Shown in pieces: positions 42,596 to 50,844 of a DNA stretch of 64,000 bases. The notes under the pieces were generated by a model. The model saw only the letters and a program-made list of their open reading frames with translations, had not been told where the DNA came from and did not search any database. This stretch comes from CAINVV01 sp038323575 (GTDB lineage Bacteria > Bacteroidota > Bacteroidia > Bacteroidales > Prolixibacteraceae), in contig JBBQHB010000008.1 of NCBI GenBank assembly GCA_038323575.1, positions 1 to 64,000 on the forward strand, read 5' to 3'. Each line of letters begins with the position of its first letter. Position 1 is the stretch's first letter. Made by a program: the position numbers and the translations under genes.

Positions 42596-43868
42596 CGGGG
42601 CTACCAGATATCACCCCGTCAGTTGGTTGCAACGGTAAGAGCCATTTCCATACAGGGGTGATGGTGATGACCGAATTACCGATATTTACTGTTTCCTCTT
42701 CATTCTTGGTGAGGATTATTCCATGATCCGTTTTGAGCTCATTCATACAAAACATGAGGGAAGCAATTTCCTTTTGGCGGCTTTTCAGATTTTGTAAATC
42801 ATAACAGACCTGCATCAAAACCGGCTTTTCAGGATCCACTAAGAAATCGACTTCCTGGTTATTCTGTGACTTGTAAAACCATACTTCCCGGCCTCTTCTT
42901 TTCAGTTCAAGAAATACTGCATTTTCCAGCAGGCGTCCTCTGTCTTCCGCGGTCCGAAACGTCACAATATTGCGCAGCCCGTTGTCTGCAACATAAGTCT
43001 TCCGGTTGGAGACGTATTGCCTGTTGAGGGAAGCATCATACTTTGCCAGTTCAAAAATAAGATAGCTGTCGCCCAGATTATTCAGATAATCCCTGACGCT
43101 TGTTGCACTGTTAAAACCCAGCAGTTTTGAAAGCGGAAGGTATCCGGTTTCACTCGTAAAATTAGTGAAGACATACTGTGTCAGATTCCTGAAGCCGCTG
43201 ACATTCCTGATTCCGTAACACACTACCAGTTCGCGGTAAACAATATCGTCATAGATGCGCTTTAATACTTCAGCCTCCTTCGTCTTTATATATTCCGGGA
43301 AACCGCCGTGCAGCAGGTATTCGTCGAAAGCTGTCAGTATCAGGGCGGTATTATCGCTGCTGTTATCTGCCGGATCAATTTCCCTGTACCTTAAGCATTC
43401 CGCAAACGAAAAAGGGAAAAGCCCGATTTGAAGATACTTCCCGGCAAGATGCCGGGCAAGTTCGGAATCAAGCAATTTTGCATTATTTCCTGTAACAATA
43501 ACCTTGTAGCCTTCAACCTGCAGGCTGACGGCAAAAAGTTCCCAACCCCGGACCCGCTGTACATCGTCCATTACGACAACACGGGCATCTCCGCTTCTTT
43601 TCATTTCAATCAGCGCGGCATCAAAATCGCCGGCTGTGAAGTTCAGCAACCGCTCATCGTCGAAGCCGATATAGTGGAATGAAGGAAACTGATCTGCTAT
43701 CTGAAGCGTTAAGGTTGTCTTTCCGGATCTTCTTATTCCTGAGATTACTGTAATTATGCCGGACTTCTGATGCATTGAGAAATCACCTATACGGGGTATC
43801 CCGCGGCTTTTCCCTGCAATCATCAGTTTTTGGTCTGCAATTACTTGTTGTATAACCTCCGAATTCAT
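42582..43868 (-). CDS. AAA_14/DUF4143 ATPase
   Basis: The 428-residue protein has an N-terminal AAA domain with Walker A GIRRSGKTT (about 44-52) and Walker B-like VVVMDDVQRV. A DUF4143 C-terminal domain follows, with the conserved LENAVFLELKRRGREVWFYK and NNQEVDFLV, a PD-(D/E)XK-like core. Such proteins are widespread in Bacteroidota, often in many copies, and their biological role is not settled. The C-terminal tail (DGVISGSPVSMV) runs through the hairpin at 42591-42623 and looks like a read-through extension beyond the usual WKWLL end. It is convergent with the plug-only gene. Confidence 0.9.
   Translation of the reverse strand: MNSEVIQQVIADQKLMIAGKSRGIPRIGDFSMHQKSGIITVISGIRRSGKTTLTLQIADQFPSFHYIGFDDERLLNFTAGDFDAALIEMKRSGDARVVVMDDVQRVRGWELFAVSLQVEGYKVIVTGNNAKLLDSELARHLAGKYLQIGLFPFSFAECLRYREIDPADNSSDNTALILTAFDEYLLHGGFPEYIKTKEAEVLKRIYDDIVYRELVVCYGIRNVSGFRNLTQYVFTNFTSETGYLPLSKLLGFNSATSVRDYLNNLGDSYLIFELAKYDASLNRQYVSNRKTYVADNGLRNIVTFRTAEDRGRLLENAVFLELKRRGREVWFYKSQNNQEVDFLVDPEKPVLMQVCYDLQNLKSRQKEIASLMFCMNELKTDHGIILTKNEEETVNIGNSVITITPVWKWLLPLQPTDGVISGSPVSMV
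42591..42623. terminator. Hairpin shared by two convergent genes
   Basis: Arms ACTGACGGGG and CCCCGTCAGT pair over 10 bp with a 13-nt loop. The left arm overlaps the stop of the plug-only gene, and the hairpin lies inside the last codons of the convergent ATPase gene. The arms are identical to the outer part of the 41665 palindrome. Confidence 0.6.
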
Positions 43869-44341
43869 TAAAAAACATTAATAATGCAAATATAGGTAAA
43901 AATATAATATATGTAATATACAAAAAATATAAAATAATATTATTAAAAAGAGTGAAATATGGATTTATTAAATACATATAAAGTATGATAAATATAAATT
44001 AACAACATTAGTAATATAAATATATATATTATCACAAGAATAAGCAATTCTGCACTTTCGGGATCGTATACAAAAGAGTGAGAATGACCATGGATTTATC
44101 ATGGTAATTTGCTAAATTTCAACGAGATAAATAGATTGTATTCAGATTGAGTTATTGATAAAACGCCTGGTTCATTGATGTTTCAAAATAAAGGAGAAGT
44201 TATTATATATTGATTTTTGAAGGATCAGGTAATCGCAGAAACTTCTTTGGAAATTTACTCCTTCCGACCGATATCAACCAATCTCTTTTTTCAACGGGCT
44301 TATGCGGACGGTTTTCGATCAACATTCCTATTCTACAAATA

Positions 44342-44359
44342 GGTCGCCGCTACGCGGCT
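44342..44359 (-). repeat. Dispersed palindromic repeat, copy 1
   Basis: On the minus strand it reads AGCCGCGTAGCGGCGACC, then TATTTGTAG. The same 18 bases occur on the plus strand at 59278-59295. The element contains a CCGC/GCGG hairpin and sits downstream of a gene in both cases (metG here, the TlpA-like gene there). Confidence 0.7.
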
Positions 44360-44407
44360 AGGGCCCGGATCAGCTTCTCCAATTCCCGTGACCCGTTTAC
44401 CTTCAAT

Positions 44408-44528
44408 CCCCAGTCTTCAGTCACCAGTTTCCAGTCAGTCCCCCTGTCTTGTTTCACAGTCTCTGACCCAGTCGTCCAGTCTTTCCGTCGTCTCCGAGTC
44501 CCCCAGTCGTCCCGTCGTCCCGTCGTTT
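44408..44528 (-). repeat. Degenerate GAC-N5 octamer array after metG
   Basis: Read on the minus strand, units such as GACGGGAC, GACGGGAC and GACTGGGG repeat with an 8-bp period, decaying with distance. The array starts 6 bp after the metG stop. Similar arrays follow the polyprenyl synthase and polA genes. Confidence 0.65.
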
Positions 44529-44533
44529 CCCCG

Positions 44534-46567
44534 CTACCGCACCTCCGACCCGTTAGCGATTTCCCGGGCAGGAACAACAAACACCAATTTCCCTTCACTG
44601 TTTTCGGCCATCAGGATCATGCCCTGGGAGTCGATCCCTTTGAGATTTTTTGGGGAAAGGTTTACAAGGATAGAAACCCTTTGTCCGATAATCTGATCAG
44701 GTTCGTACTGTTCTGCAATGCCTGAAACAACTGTTCGCTGGTCGATGCCGGTATCGATGGTGAGTTTCAGCAGTTTTTTGGTCTTGGCCACTTTTTCAGC
44801 CGCAATGATCGTTCCGGTTCGGATGTCGAGCTTAGCAAAGTCATCGTATTCGATGTTGGCTTTGGCGGGTGCAACGGTCGCTTCAGCCGATTCGTTGGCT
44901 TTTTTGGTGGCCAGCAGTTTGTCGACCTGGCGCTGGATGGCATCGTCCTCAATCTTCTCAAAAAGCAGTTCGGGCGTATTCACGCGGTCGCCGGCCTTGA
45001 GCAGGTTCCTTCTTCCAAGTTCGTTCCACTGCAGTTTCGCGAGGTTCAGGAATCCGCGCAGCTTGTTCATGGTGTAGGGTAGGAAGGGCTCAAATACGAT
45101 GGTAAGGTTGGCCGTAATCTGCAGACATACATGAAGAATCGTTTTCACCCTTTCCGGATTGGTTTTCACCAGGATCCAGGGTTCCATATCGGCCAGGTAT
45201 TTGTTGCCCAGACGGGCCATTTCCATGGCGAGCCTGAGCGCTTCGCGGAAATGGAAGGTGTCCAGCGCCTTTTCAACTTCTGCCCGAAGCTGAACCAGGG
45301 TCTCCAGTGCTTCCTCATCGCGGGATTCAAAATTCCCCGCTTCGGGAACGTAACCGTCATAATATTTATTGGTCAGCACCACCACCCGGTTCACGAAATT
45401 ACCCAGAATAGCCACCAACTCGCTGTTGTTCCGGGCCTGGAAATCTTTCCAGGTAAAGTCATTGTCCTTGGTTTCCGGTGCATTGGCCGTGAGGGTATAT
45501 TTCAGCACGTCTTCCTTGCCGGGAAAATCCTCGAGGTACTCGTGCAGCCAGACCGCCCAGTTGCGCGAAGTTGAGATTTTATCCCCCTCGAGGTTGAGGA
45601 ACTCATTGGCCGGCACATTGTCGGTCAGGATGTAGGAACCTTCGGCTTTCAGGATAACCGGGAAGATGATGCAGTGAAACACAATATTGTCCTTGCCGAT
45701 AAAATGAAGCAACCTGGTTTCAGGATCTTTCCAGTATTTTTCCCAGTCGGGGGTGAGCTCTTTGGTGGCGGAAATGTATCCGATAGGCGCATCGAACCAC
45801 ACATAAAGCACTTTCCCTTCAGATCCTTCAATGGGTACAGGAACGCCCCAGTCGAGGTCCCGGGTGACTGCGCGTGGGTTCAGTCCGCCATCAATCCACG
45901 ACTTGCACTGCCCGTAAACATTGGGTTTCCACTCTTTGTGTTCTTCTAGTATCCATTCTCTCAGCCAGGGTTCGTATTGGTCGAGGGGCAGGTACCAATG
46001 CTTGGTCTCCTTCATCACCGGGATGTTGCCGCTGAGCATCGATTTGGGATTGATCAGATCGGTGGCGTTGAGCGAGGTGCCGCAGCTTTCGCACTGGTCG
46101 CCGTAAGCCTTTTCGAAGTTGCATTTCGGACAGGTGCCGGTAATATAGCGGTCGGCCAGAAACTGGTTGGCCTCCGTATCAAAAAACTGCTCAGTAGTCT
46201 GTTCAACGAAACCACCTTTGTCGTAGATGGTCTTGAAAATCTCGGAGGCAGTTTCGTGGTGAATCTTGGCGCTGGTACGGGAATAGACATCGAATGAGAT
46301 GCCGAATTTTTCGAACGAATCTTTAATCATCCCGTGGTATTTATCCACGATGGCCTGCGGGGTTGTTCCCTCTTTCTTGGCCTTCAAGGTAATCGGAACG
46401 CCGTGCTCATCAGAGCCGCCGATAAAGAGGACCTCTTCGCCTTTCAGCCGGAGGTAGCGGGCATAAATATCAGCCGGGACATATACTCCAGCCAGGTGGC
46501 CGATGTGCACCGGACCATTGGCATACGGCAAAGCGGAGGTGATCAGTGTTCTTTTAAAATTGTTCAT
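44534..46567 (-). CDS. metG: Methionyl-tRNA synthetase with C-terminal tRNA-binding domain
   Basis: This enzyme charges tRNA-Met with methionine in the cytoplasm. The 677-residue chain has the HIGH motif at residues 21-24, and a zinc knuckle (CPKCNFEKAYGDQCESC, about 146-163). The KMSKS equivalent is KISTS near residue 330. The C-terminal 100 residues form an EMAP/Trbp111-like tRNA-binding domain (YDDFAKLDIRTGTIIAAEKV; VNLSPKNLKGIDSQGMIL). A variant KMSKS loop of this form is common in this type. A -7 box lies 39 bp upstream, and a degenerate octamer array begins 6 bp downstream. Confidence 0.97.
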   Translation of the reverse strand: MNNFKRTLITSALPYANGPVHIGHLAGVYVPADIYARYLRLKGEEVLFIGGSDEHGVPITLKAKKEGTTPQAIVDKYHGMIKDSFEKFGISFDVYSRTSAKIHHETASEIFKTIYDKGGFVEQTTEQFFDTEANQFLADRYITGTCPKCNFEKAYGDQCESCGTSLNATDLINPKSMLSGNIPVMKETKHWYLPLDQYEPWLREWILEEHKEWKPNVYGQCKSWIDGGLNPRAVTRDLDWGVPVPIEGSEGKVLYVWFDAPIGYISATKELTPDWEKYWKDPETRLLHFIGKDNIVFHCIIFPVILKAEGSYILTDNVPANEFLNLEGDKISTSRNWAVWLHEYLEDFPGKEDVLKYTLTANAPETKDNDFTWKDFQARNNSELVAILGNFVNRVVVLTNKYYDGYVPEAGNFESRDEEALETLVQLRAEVEKALDTFHFREALRLAMEMARLGNKYLADMEPWILVKTNPERVKTILHVCLQITANLTIVFEPFLPYTMNKLRGFLNLAKLQWNELGRRNLLKAGDRVNTPELLFEKIEDDAIQRQVDKLLATKKANESAEATVAPAKANIEYDDFAKLDIRTGTIIAAEKVAKTKKLLKLTIDTGIDQRTVVSGIAEQYEPDQIIGQRVSILVNLSPKNLKGIDSQGMILMAENSEGKLVFVVPAREIANGSEVR

Positions 46568-46605
46568 TCGTTGAATATCTTTAATCTAAGCTGCAAATTG
46601 AGGTG

Positions 46606-46613
46606 CAAAGATA
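46606..46613 (-). promoter_or_regulatory. -7 promoter box of metG
   Basis: The minus strand reads TATCTTTGC, matching TAnnTTTG followed by C as in many Bacteroidota starts. It lies 39 bp upstream of the metG ATG. Confidence 0.55.
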
Positions 46614-46806
46614 AGCAATCGGGTTCATTTATGGAAAAGGATGCAATTCAGAAAAAGATAACTTTGGGTACAACTTAAGTCAGTGACAGAAAGGGAATTT
46701 ACTGATTTTGAGTTTTCCTAATTTTGTTGTATCTTAATAATTTGAATCTCTAGACTTAAGATAGTGGAAATAAAGGGAAAGAAGGAAAAATCATACATTG
46801 AATTCA

Positions 46807-47643
46807 ATGAAAAACGACATAAAAATATTTGAGGAACGTAAAGTTCGCACGGTTTGGGACGATGAAGCCGAAGAGTGGTATTTCTCGGTCGTAGATGTCA
46901 TTGAAGCGCTGACAGAAACAGACCGTCCCCGCAAATACTGGAACGATTTAAAGAAAAAGCTGCGAAAAGAAGGCAGCGAGCTGTCCGCAAAAATCGGACA
47001 GCTGAAAATACGTTCTTCAGATGGCAAAATGTATAAAACAGATGTTGCCAATACCGATCAGCTATTCAGACTAATTCAATCAATCCCATCGCCAAAAGCA
47101 GAGCCGTTTAAACTTTGGATTGCGAAGGTAGCCAAAGATCGGTTAGACCAAATTCAGGATCCAGAATTATCCATTGAACAAGCCATGATTGACTACAAAC
47201 GGTTAGGTTATTCGGATAACTGGATCAATCAAAGGGTTAAAAGCATCGAAATCCGAAAAGAACTGACCGACGAATGGAAAGCCAGAGGCTTGCAAGAGGG
47301 TGTTCAGTTTGCAACCCTGACCGATATCATTTACAAAACCTGGGCCGACAAAACCGCCAAAGAGTACAAACAATACAAAGGGTTGAAGAAGGAGAACCTC
47401 CGCGACAACATGACCAACACTGAATTGGTGCTGAATATGCTGGCAGAGCTTTCAACCAAACGCATTTCAGAAACTACAGATCCTGATTCGTTTGAAGAGC
47501 ATTCACTAGTTGCCCAACAAGGTGGAGAAATAGCACGAAATGCCCGACTCGAACTTGAAGCCAAAACCGGAGAGAACGTTATTTCACCGCAGAATGCAAA
47601 AAAGGGTTTCTTGAAAAACAAGCCAAACGAAATTGAAAATTAA
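46807..47643 (+). CDS. Bro-N/DinD-like protein
   Basis: The protein of about 278 residues begins with a Bro-N domain (IKIFEERKVRTVWDDEAEEWYFSVVDVIEALT), a fold shared by phage antirepressors and baculovirus BRO DNA-binding proteins. The C-terminal half (TDIIYKTWADKTAKEYKQYKGL, MTNTELVLNMLAELSTKRIS) matches the DNA-damage-inducible protein D type family. Function is unknown; phage-related or SOS-linked regulation is suggested by the family. The ATG at 46807 is preferred to a TTG three codons earlier. It has no obvious operon partner and may be an accessory gene. Confidence 0.85.
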   Translation: MKNDIKIFEERKVRTVWDDEAEEWYFSVVDVIEALTETDRPRKYWNDLKKKLRKEGSELSAKIGQLKIRSSDGKMYKTDVANTDQLFRLIQSIPSPKAEPFKLWIAKVAKDRLDQIQDPELSIEQAMIDYKRLGYSDNWINQRVKSIEIRKELTDEWKARGLQEGVQFATLTDIIYKTWADKTAKEYKQYKGLKKENLRDNMTNTELVLNMLAELSTKRISETTDPDSFEEHSLVAQQGGEIARNARLELEAKTGENVISPQNAKKGFLKNKPNEIEN

Positions 47644-47698
47644 TTATTCCGGAATCTATTTTAATGAATAGCTATCTCAAAAATACCATCAGGAACTG

Positions 47699-47706
47699 TA
47701 TATTTG
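47699..47706 (+). promoter_or_regulatory. -7 promoter box of uppP
   Basis: TATATTTGC matches TAnnTTTG and lies 43 bp before the uppP ATG. No clear -33 element is seen. Confidence 0.5.
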
Positions 47707-47749
47707 CCTTTCTGAATTCAGAAGAGCTTTACGATAAACCTTTACATAG

Positions 47750-48517
47750 ATGACAAATTTTGACAGTTTAATTTTGGGTATCGTCGAAGGAATAACCGAA
47801 TTCCTGCCGATCTCCTCCACCGGCCACATGATCATGGCTTCCAAGGTAATGAACATCGACGGCGAATTTGTGAAAACCTTCGAAATTGCCATCCAGCTCG
47901 GCGCCATCATGGCCATTGTAATGATGTACATCAAAAGGTTTTTCCAAAGTTTTACCATCTATCTGAAACTTGGCATTGCCTTTATCCCTACCGGGATTGT
48001 CGGAATCCTTGCCTATAAAACCATCAAAATGTACCTGTTCAATCCCTATGTTGTCGGTGTGGCGCTGGTAATAGGAGGCATCATCCTGGTACTGATCGAC
48101 AAAAAAGTTGTAGCCCGCGAGAGCAAAACCCTTGATCTGGAATCCATCACCTATAAAAACTCCTTCCTGATCGGACTGATCCAGTGCATCTCTATGATCC
48201 CCGGCGTATCAAGGGCGGCTGCCACCATCATCGGCGGGGTTTTCAACGGTCTCGACAAAAAACAGGCGATGGAATTTTCCTTCCTGCTGGCGGTGCCAAC
48301 CATGTTTGCCGCCACCGGTTACGAACTGATCAAGACGCCGATTCACTTCACTTCGCAGGAATATACCATGCTGGCCATCGGCCTGGTGGTGGCTTTCATT
48401 TCCGCATGGGCCGCCGTAAGAGTCTTCATCAAACTGGTCGAAAACTATGGCTTCAAATATTTTGGGTACTACCGGATTGTAATCGGCTTGCTCTTTCTGC
48501 TGTTTATTCGGTTTTAA
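47750..48517 (+). CDS. uppP: Undecaprenyl-diphosphatase (bacitracin resistance protein)
   Basis: This inner membrane enzyme dephosphorylates undecaprenyl diphosphate, recycling the lipid carrier for peptidoglycan and other wall polymers. The 255-residue chain has the catalytic EGITEFLPISSTGHM motif at residues 13-27 and the PGVSRAAATI motif in the middle. About eight hydrophobic helices fit the family. The C-terminal end lies 4 bp from the convergent aroF gene end. Length is normal and residues appear intact. Confidence 0.96.
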   Translation: MTNFDSLILGIVEGITEFLPISSTGHMIMASKVMNIDGEFVKTFEIAIQLGAIMAIVMMYIKRFFQSFTIYLKLGIAFIPTGIVGILAYKTIKMYLFNPYVVGVALVIGGIILVLIDKKVVARESKTLDLESITYKNSFLIGLIQCISMIPGVSRAAATIIGGVFNGLDKKQAMEFSFLLAVPTMFAATGYELIKTPIHFTSQEYTMLAIGLVVAFISAWAAVRVFIKLVENYGFKYFGYYRIVIGLLFLLFIRF

Positions 48518-48521
48518 GACC

Positions 48522-49613
48522 CTATTCACTGTCCATAATTTCCGACTGCTGGCGTACAGAATCCTCGTGGATTAGCTGGAAAAGCGCCTTCACAAATGCA
48601 TCATCCAGACTAAGTTTTTCTGCAAGACTCGACCGGTCTTCCATAATTTGTGCCCACCGGTTAATCTGGAGCGCAGTTACCTTGTTCTCTTTTTTGTATT
48701 GACCAATCTGTCTGACGATGCTCATTCGCTGTGCCAAAACTTCCATGATTTCGTGGTCTATCCCGTCTATGCGTCCACGCAGAAGTTCCAGCTTGTTCTC
48801 AAACTGCGGATCGTCGGAGCTGGCATACCTGATCACCAAACGGTCCAGGATTTTTGCCAGTTCAGCCGGCGTAACCTGCTGCTCTTTGTCGCTAAGGGCA
48901 CAGGAAGGATCGATGTGTGATTCAAGCATCAGACCGTCCAGGCCGATGTCAAAGGCTTTTTGTGAGATTTCGAAGAGATATTCCCGTTTCCCCGAGATAT
49001 GGCTCGGGTCGCAGATAATCGGAAGATTGGGCAGGATGCGCCGCAATTCGATCACTGTTTTCCAGTTGGGAAAGTTGCGGTATTTGGTATCGCTGAACGG
49101 CGTGAATCCGCGGTGGATGGCCACCAGGTTTTTCAGCCCGGCCTGGTTCAAACGTTCCAGGGCACCGACCCAAAGCTGCACATCAGGGTTAACCGGATTT
49201 TTCACCATAACAACCTGGTCCGTGCCTTTCAGGACATCGGCAATTTCCTGCACAACAAAGGGAGAAGCAGTCGAGCGGGCTCCGATCCACATCACATCGA
49301 TGCCTGCTTTCAGGCACTCTTCGACATGCTGGGCGTTGGCCACCTCGGTTCCGGTCATCAAGCCGGTCTCCTGTTTAACCAGTTTAAGCCATTCCAGTCC
49401 GATGGAACCGACTCCTTCAAACATTCCGGGCCTTGTACGCGGTTTCCAAACTCCGCCGCGATAGACAAAAACACGTTTATCTTTGGCCAGTTCGCGGGCT
49501 GTGGCGAGTGCCTGTTCTTCCGACTCCAGGCTACAGGGCCCGCTGATCAGCAAGGGGTTGTCAATTTTTGGCAACCAGTGGCTGATGGGCATTACTTTTA
49601 AATTTGTTACCAT
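48522..49613 (-). CDS. Bifunctional DAHP synthase/chorismate mutase
   Basis: The N-terminal domain (about residues 1-260) is a type I 3-deoxy-7-phosphoheptulonate synthase of the KDO8P-synthase-like subtype (GPCSLESEEQALATAREL, VYRGGVWKPRTRPGMFEG, ICDPSHISGKREYL). It makes the first shikimate-pathway intermediate. The C-terminal domain (about 270-355) is an AroQ-type chorismate mutase (LRGRIDGIDHEIMEVLAQRM, VRQIGQYKKENKV), which makes prephenate. The fusion usually lets prephenate or aromatic amino acids inhibit the synthase. It lies 7 bp after tyrA, so both are one operon governed by the aromatic attenuator at 50646-50773. Confidence 0.95.
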   Translation of the reverse strand: MVTNLKVMPISHWLPKIDNPLLISGPCSLESEEQALATARELAKDKRVFVYRGGVWKPRTRPGMFEGVGSIGLEWLKLVKQETGLMTGTEVANAQHVEECLKAGIDVMWIGARSTASPFVVQEIADVLKGTDQVVMVKNPVNPDVQLWVGALERLNQAGLKNLVAIHRGFTPFSDTKYRNFPNWKTVIELRRILPNLPIICDPSHISGKREYLFEISQKAFDIGLDGLMLESHIDPSCALSDKEQQVTPAELAKILDRLVIRYASSDDPQFENKLELLRGRIDGIDHEIMEVLAQRMSIVRQIGQYKKENKVTALQINRWAQIMEDRSSLAEKLSLDDAFVKALFQLIHEDSVRQQSEIMDSE

Positions 49614-49620
49614 GGTATTT

Positions 49621-50520
49621 CTATTTTTTGGTGTATAATTTTACAATTGTCTCTTCGTTTTTGGTCATGGAGGTGCTTTCACCGCTCAAAACCGTACGTA
49701 TCTTGTTGGCTTCACGGATGAGGTTAAATAAATGAATCTCATCGTCCTGTTTAAGCGCTTCTTTGAATTCCTTCAGATGGTGAATGTAGGTCGTAACTGC
49801 TTCGACCACGTATTCACGGTTTTGACGGAAGATTGGCGCCCACATCTCCGGGGAGCTTTTGGCCAGCCTGACTGTAGAATTGAAACCGCCGGAGGCCAGA
49901 TCGAAAATGATACTGCCGTCCTCTTTGGCGAGTACTGCATTGGCCAGCGCAAAGGCAGCCGCGTGGGGGAGGTGCGATACAAAGGCAGTGGTGTGGTCCT
50001 GTTCATCGCTGCTCATGTAGGCCGTCGACATGCCCAGCGACTGGTACATCTTTTCGACAAGCGCCAGATGCTGCGGACGCGATTGCTCGTGGTCGCAGAC
50101 GATGGTCAGTTTACCGGCAAAAAGACCGGCAATAGCCGCGCCCGGACCGCTGTTTTCTGTCCCGGCCATAGGGTGGGTAGCCACAAAGTTACCACGAAGC
50201 GGGTGGCTGGCGATGGATGCAACGATTTGACGTTTGGCCGAACCTACATCAACTACAGTGGTGGAGGGTGATATCATGTCCAACACCAGGGGTAACACTG
50301 AGATGAGTTGATCAACAGGTAAGGCCAGCAATACCAAATCTGCGGCTTTTACTCCGGTTTCAAGGCCGGCAACCCGGTCTACCAAGCCAAGCTTTTCTGC
50401 TTCCGCTGCATGTTCCGGCCGGTTATCAACCCCGATGATCTCCGTCGCAAAGCGGCATTTCCTCAGGTCGATTGCCATTGAACCGCCTATCAAACCCAAA
50501 CCCACTACAGTTAATTTCAT
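49621..50520 (-). CDS. tyrA: Prephenate dehydrogenase
   Basis: This cytoplasmic enzyme converts prephenate to 4-hydroxyphenylpyruvate with NAD(P), the tyrosine branch. The 299-residue chain begins with the Rossmann loop GLGLIGGS (residues 7-14). It carries the conserved THPMAGTENSG and HDHTTAFVSHLPHA-type segments (DEQDHTTAFVSHLPHAAAFAL). It is the first gene of the two-gene aromatic operon with the DAHP synthase/chorismate mutase. The operon is preceded by an aromatic-codon leader peptide and a terminator, so expression should rise when charged aromatic tRNA is scarce. Short tandem repeats lie in the 120 bp between the terminator and the ATG. Confidence 0.96.
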   Translation of the reverse strand: MKLTVVGLGLIGGSMAIDLRKCRFATEIIGVDNRPEHAAEAEKLGLVDRVAGLETGVKAADLVLLALPVDQLISVLPLVLDMISPSTTVVDVGSAKRQIVASIASHPLRGNFVATHPMAGTENSGPGAAIAGLFAGKLTIVCDHEQSRPQHLALVEKMYQSLGMSTAYMSSDEQDHTTAFVSHLPHAAAFALANAVLAKEDGSIIFDLASGGFNSTVRLAKSSPEMWAPIFRQNREYVVEAVTTYIHHLKEFKEALKQDDEIHLFNLIREANKIRTVLSGESTSMTKNEETIVKLYTKK

Positions 50521-50528
50521 AATAAAGA

Positions 50529-50571
50529 AGTGCCTAAAGTGAACTAAAGTGAGCTAAAGTGCCTAAAGTAC
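50529..50571 (-). repeat. ACTTTAG short-period array upstream of tyrA
   Basis: On the minus strand, units ACTTTAGGC, ACTTTAGCTC, ACTTTAGTTC and ACTTTAGGC repeat every 9-10 bp, ending about 8 bp before the tyrA ATG. Confidence 0.65.
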
Positions 50572-50590
50572 TTTCGCTCTGATCTTAATT

Positions 50591-50624
50591 GTCATCATGT
50601 CTCATATCTCATGGCTCATGGCTC
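50591..50624 (-). repeat. GAGCCAT heptamer array upstream of tyrA
   Basis: On the minus strand, GAGCCAT, GAGCCAT, GAGATAT and GAGACAT follow one another with a 7-bp period, between the attenuator terminator and the ACTTTAG array. Confidence 0.55.
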
Positions 50625-50645
50625 TTTTCAAGACACGCATCAATG

Positions 50646-50673
50646 AAAAAAGGCCTCCTGCAGGAGACCTTTT
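50646..50673 (-). terminator. Attenuator terminator of the tyrA-aroF operon
   Basis: On the minus strand AAAAGGTCTCC pairs with GGAGGCCTTTT (11 bp, one G-T pair) around a TGCA loop, ending in a T run. It lies 32 nt after the leader peptide stop and well before the tyrA ATG. Its left arm GGTCTCC can instead pair with GGAGATC inside the last leader codons, a candidate antiterminator. Confidence 0.82.
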
Positions 50674-50704
50674 CGTATATTATCGTTTAATTTCAAACAA
50701 TGCC

Positions 50705-50773
50705 TTACTTTCCGATCTCCATTTGAAGGACGGGATAATAAAACCAAAAATAGGATGCATTGTTCGAAATCAT
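50705..50773 (-). CDS. Aromatic amino acid leader peptide (attenuator)
   Basis: A 22-codon reading frame runs from ATG at 50773 to TAA at 50705 and encodes the run Tyr-Phe-Trp-Phe-Tyr-Tyr at positions 8-13. Six aromatic residues in a row in a 22-residue peptide, followed directly by a terminator and then by aromatic biosynthesis genes, is the classic signature of ribosome-stalling attenuation. Low charged tRNA-Tyr, -Phe or -Trp would stall the ribosome on the run, leaving the downstream GGAGATC (leader codons Glu-Ile and one flanking base each side) free to pair with the terminator's left arm. A -7 promoter box is 23 nt upstream. The peptide itself needs no function beyond sensing. Confidence 0.85.
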   Translation of the reverse strand: MISNNASYFWFYYPVLQMEIGK

Positions 50774-50796
50774 TGTTGTAATCTTTTATTCTGATG

Positions 50797-50804
50797 CAAA
50801 AATA
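50797..50804 (-). promoter_or_regulatory. -7 promoter box of the aromatic attenuator transcript
   Basis: The minus strand reads TATTTTTG followed by C, matching TAnnTTTG. It lies 23 bp before the leader ATG, giving a very short untranslated leader. A TTTG is present upstream but only 13 bp away, shorter than the usual 19-21. Confidence 0.5.
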
Positions 50805-50844
50805 GTAATATTTATTACAAATGGAAGAAAAAAAGGAGGGTTCA

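Larger units (their letters stand above)
43869..44533. other. Non-coding region upstream of the ATPase gene and downstream of metG
   Basis: No gene is visible. About 43869-44040 is extremely AT-rich and probably holds the ATPase promoter. A small inverted repeat, CCATG/CATGG, lies near 44090-44106. The region from 44342 holds a dispersed repeat copy, and 44408-44528 is a degenerate octamer array, both described separately. Short open frames here look like low-complexity translation. Confidence 0.6.

Noticed and set aside
48718..49601. Two plus-strand frames (248 and 200 codons) opposite the DAHP synthase gene
   Set aside because: They are antisense to a clearly conserved enzyme, and their Arg- and Ser-rich or Phe- and His-rich content is typical of shadow translation.
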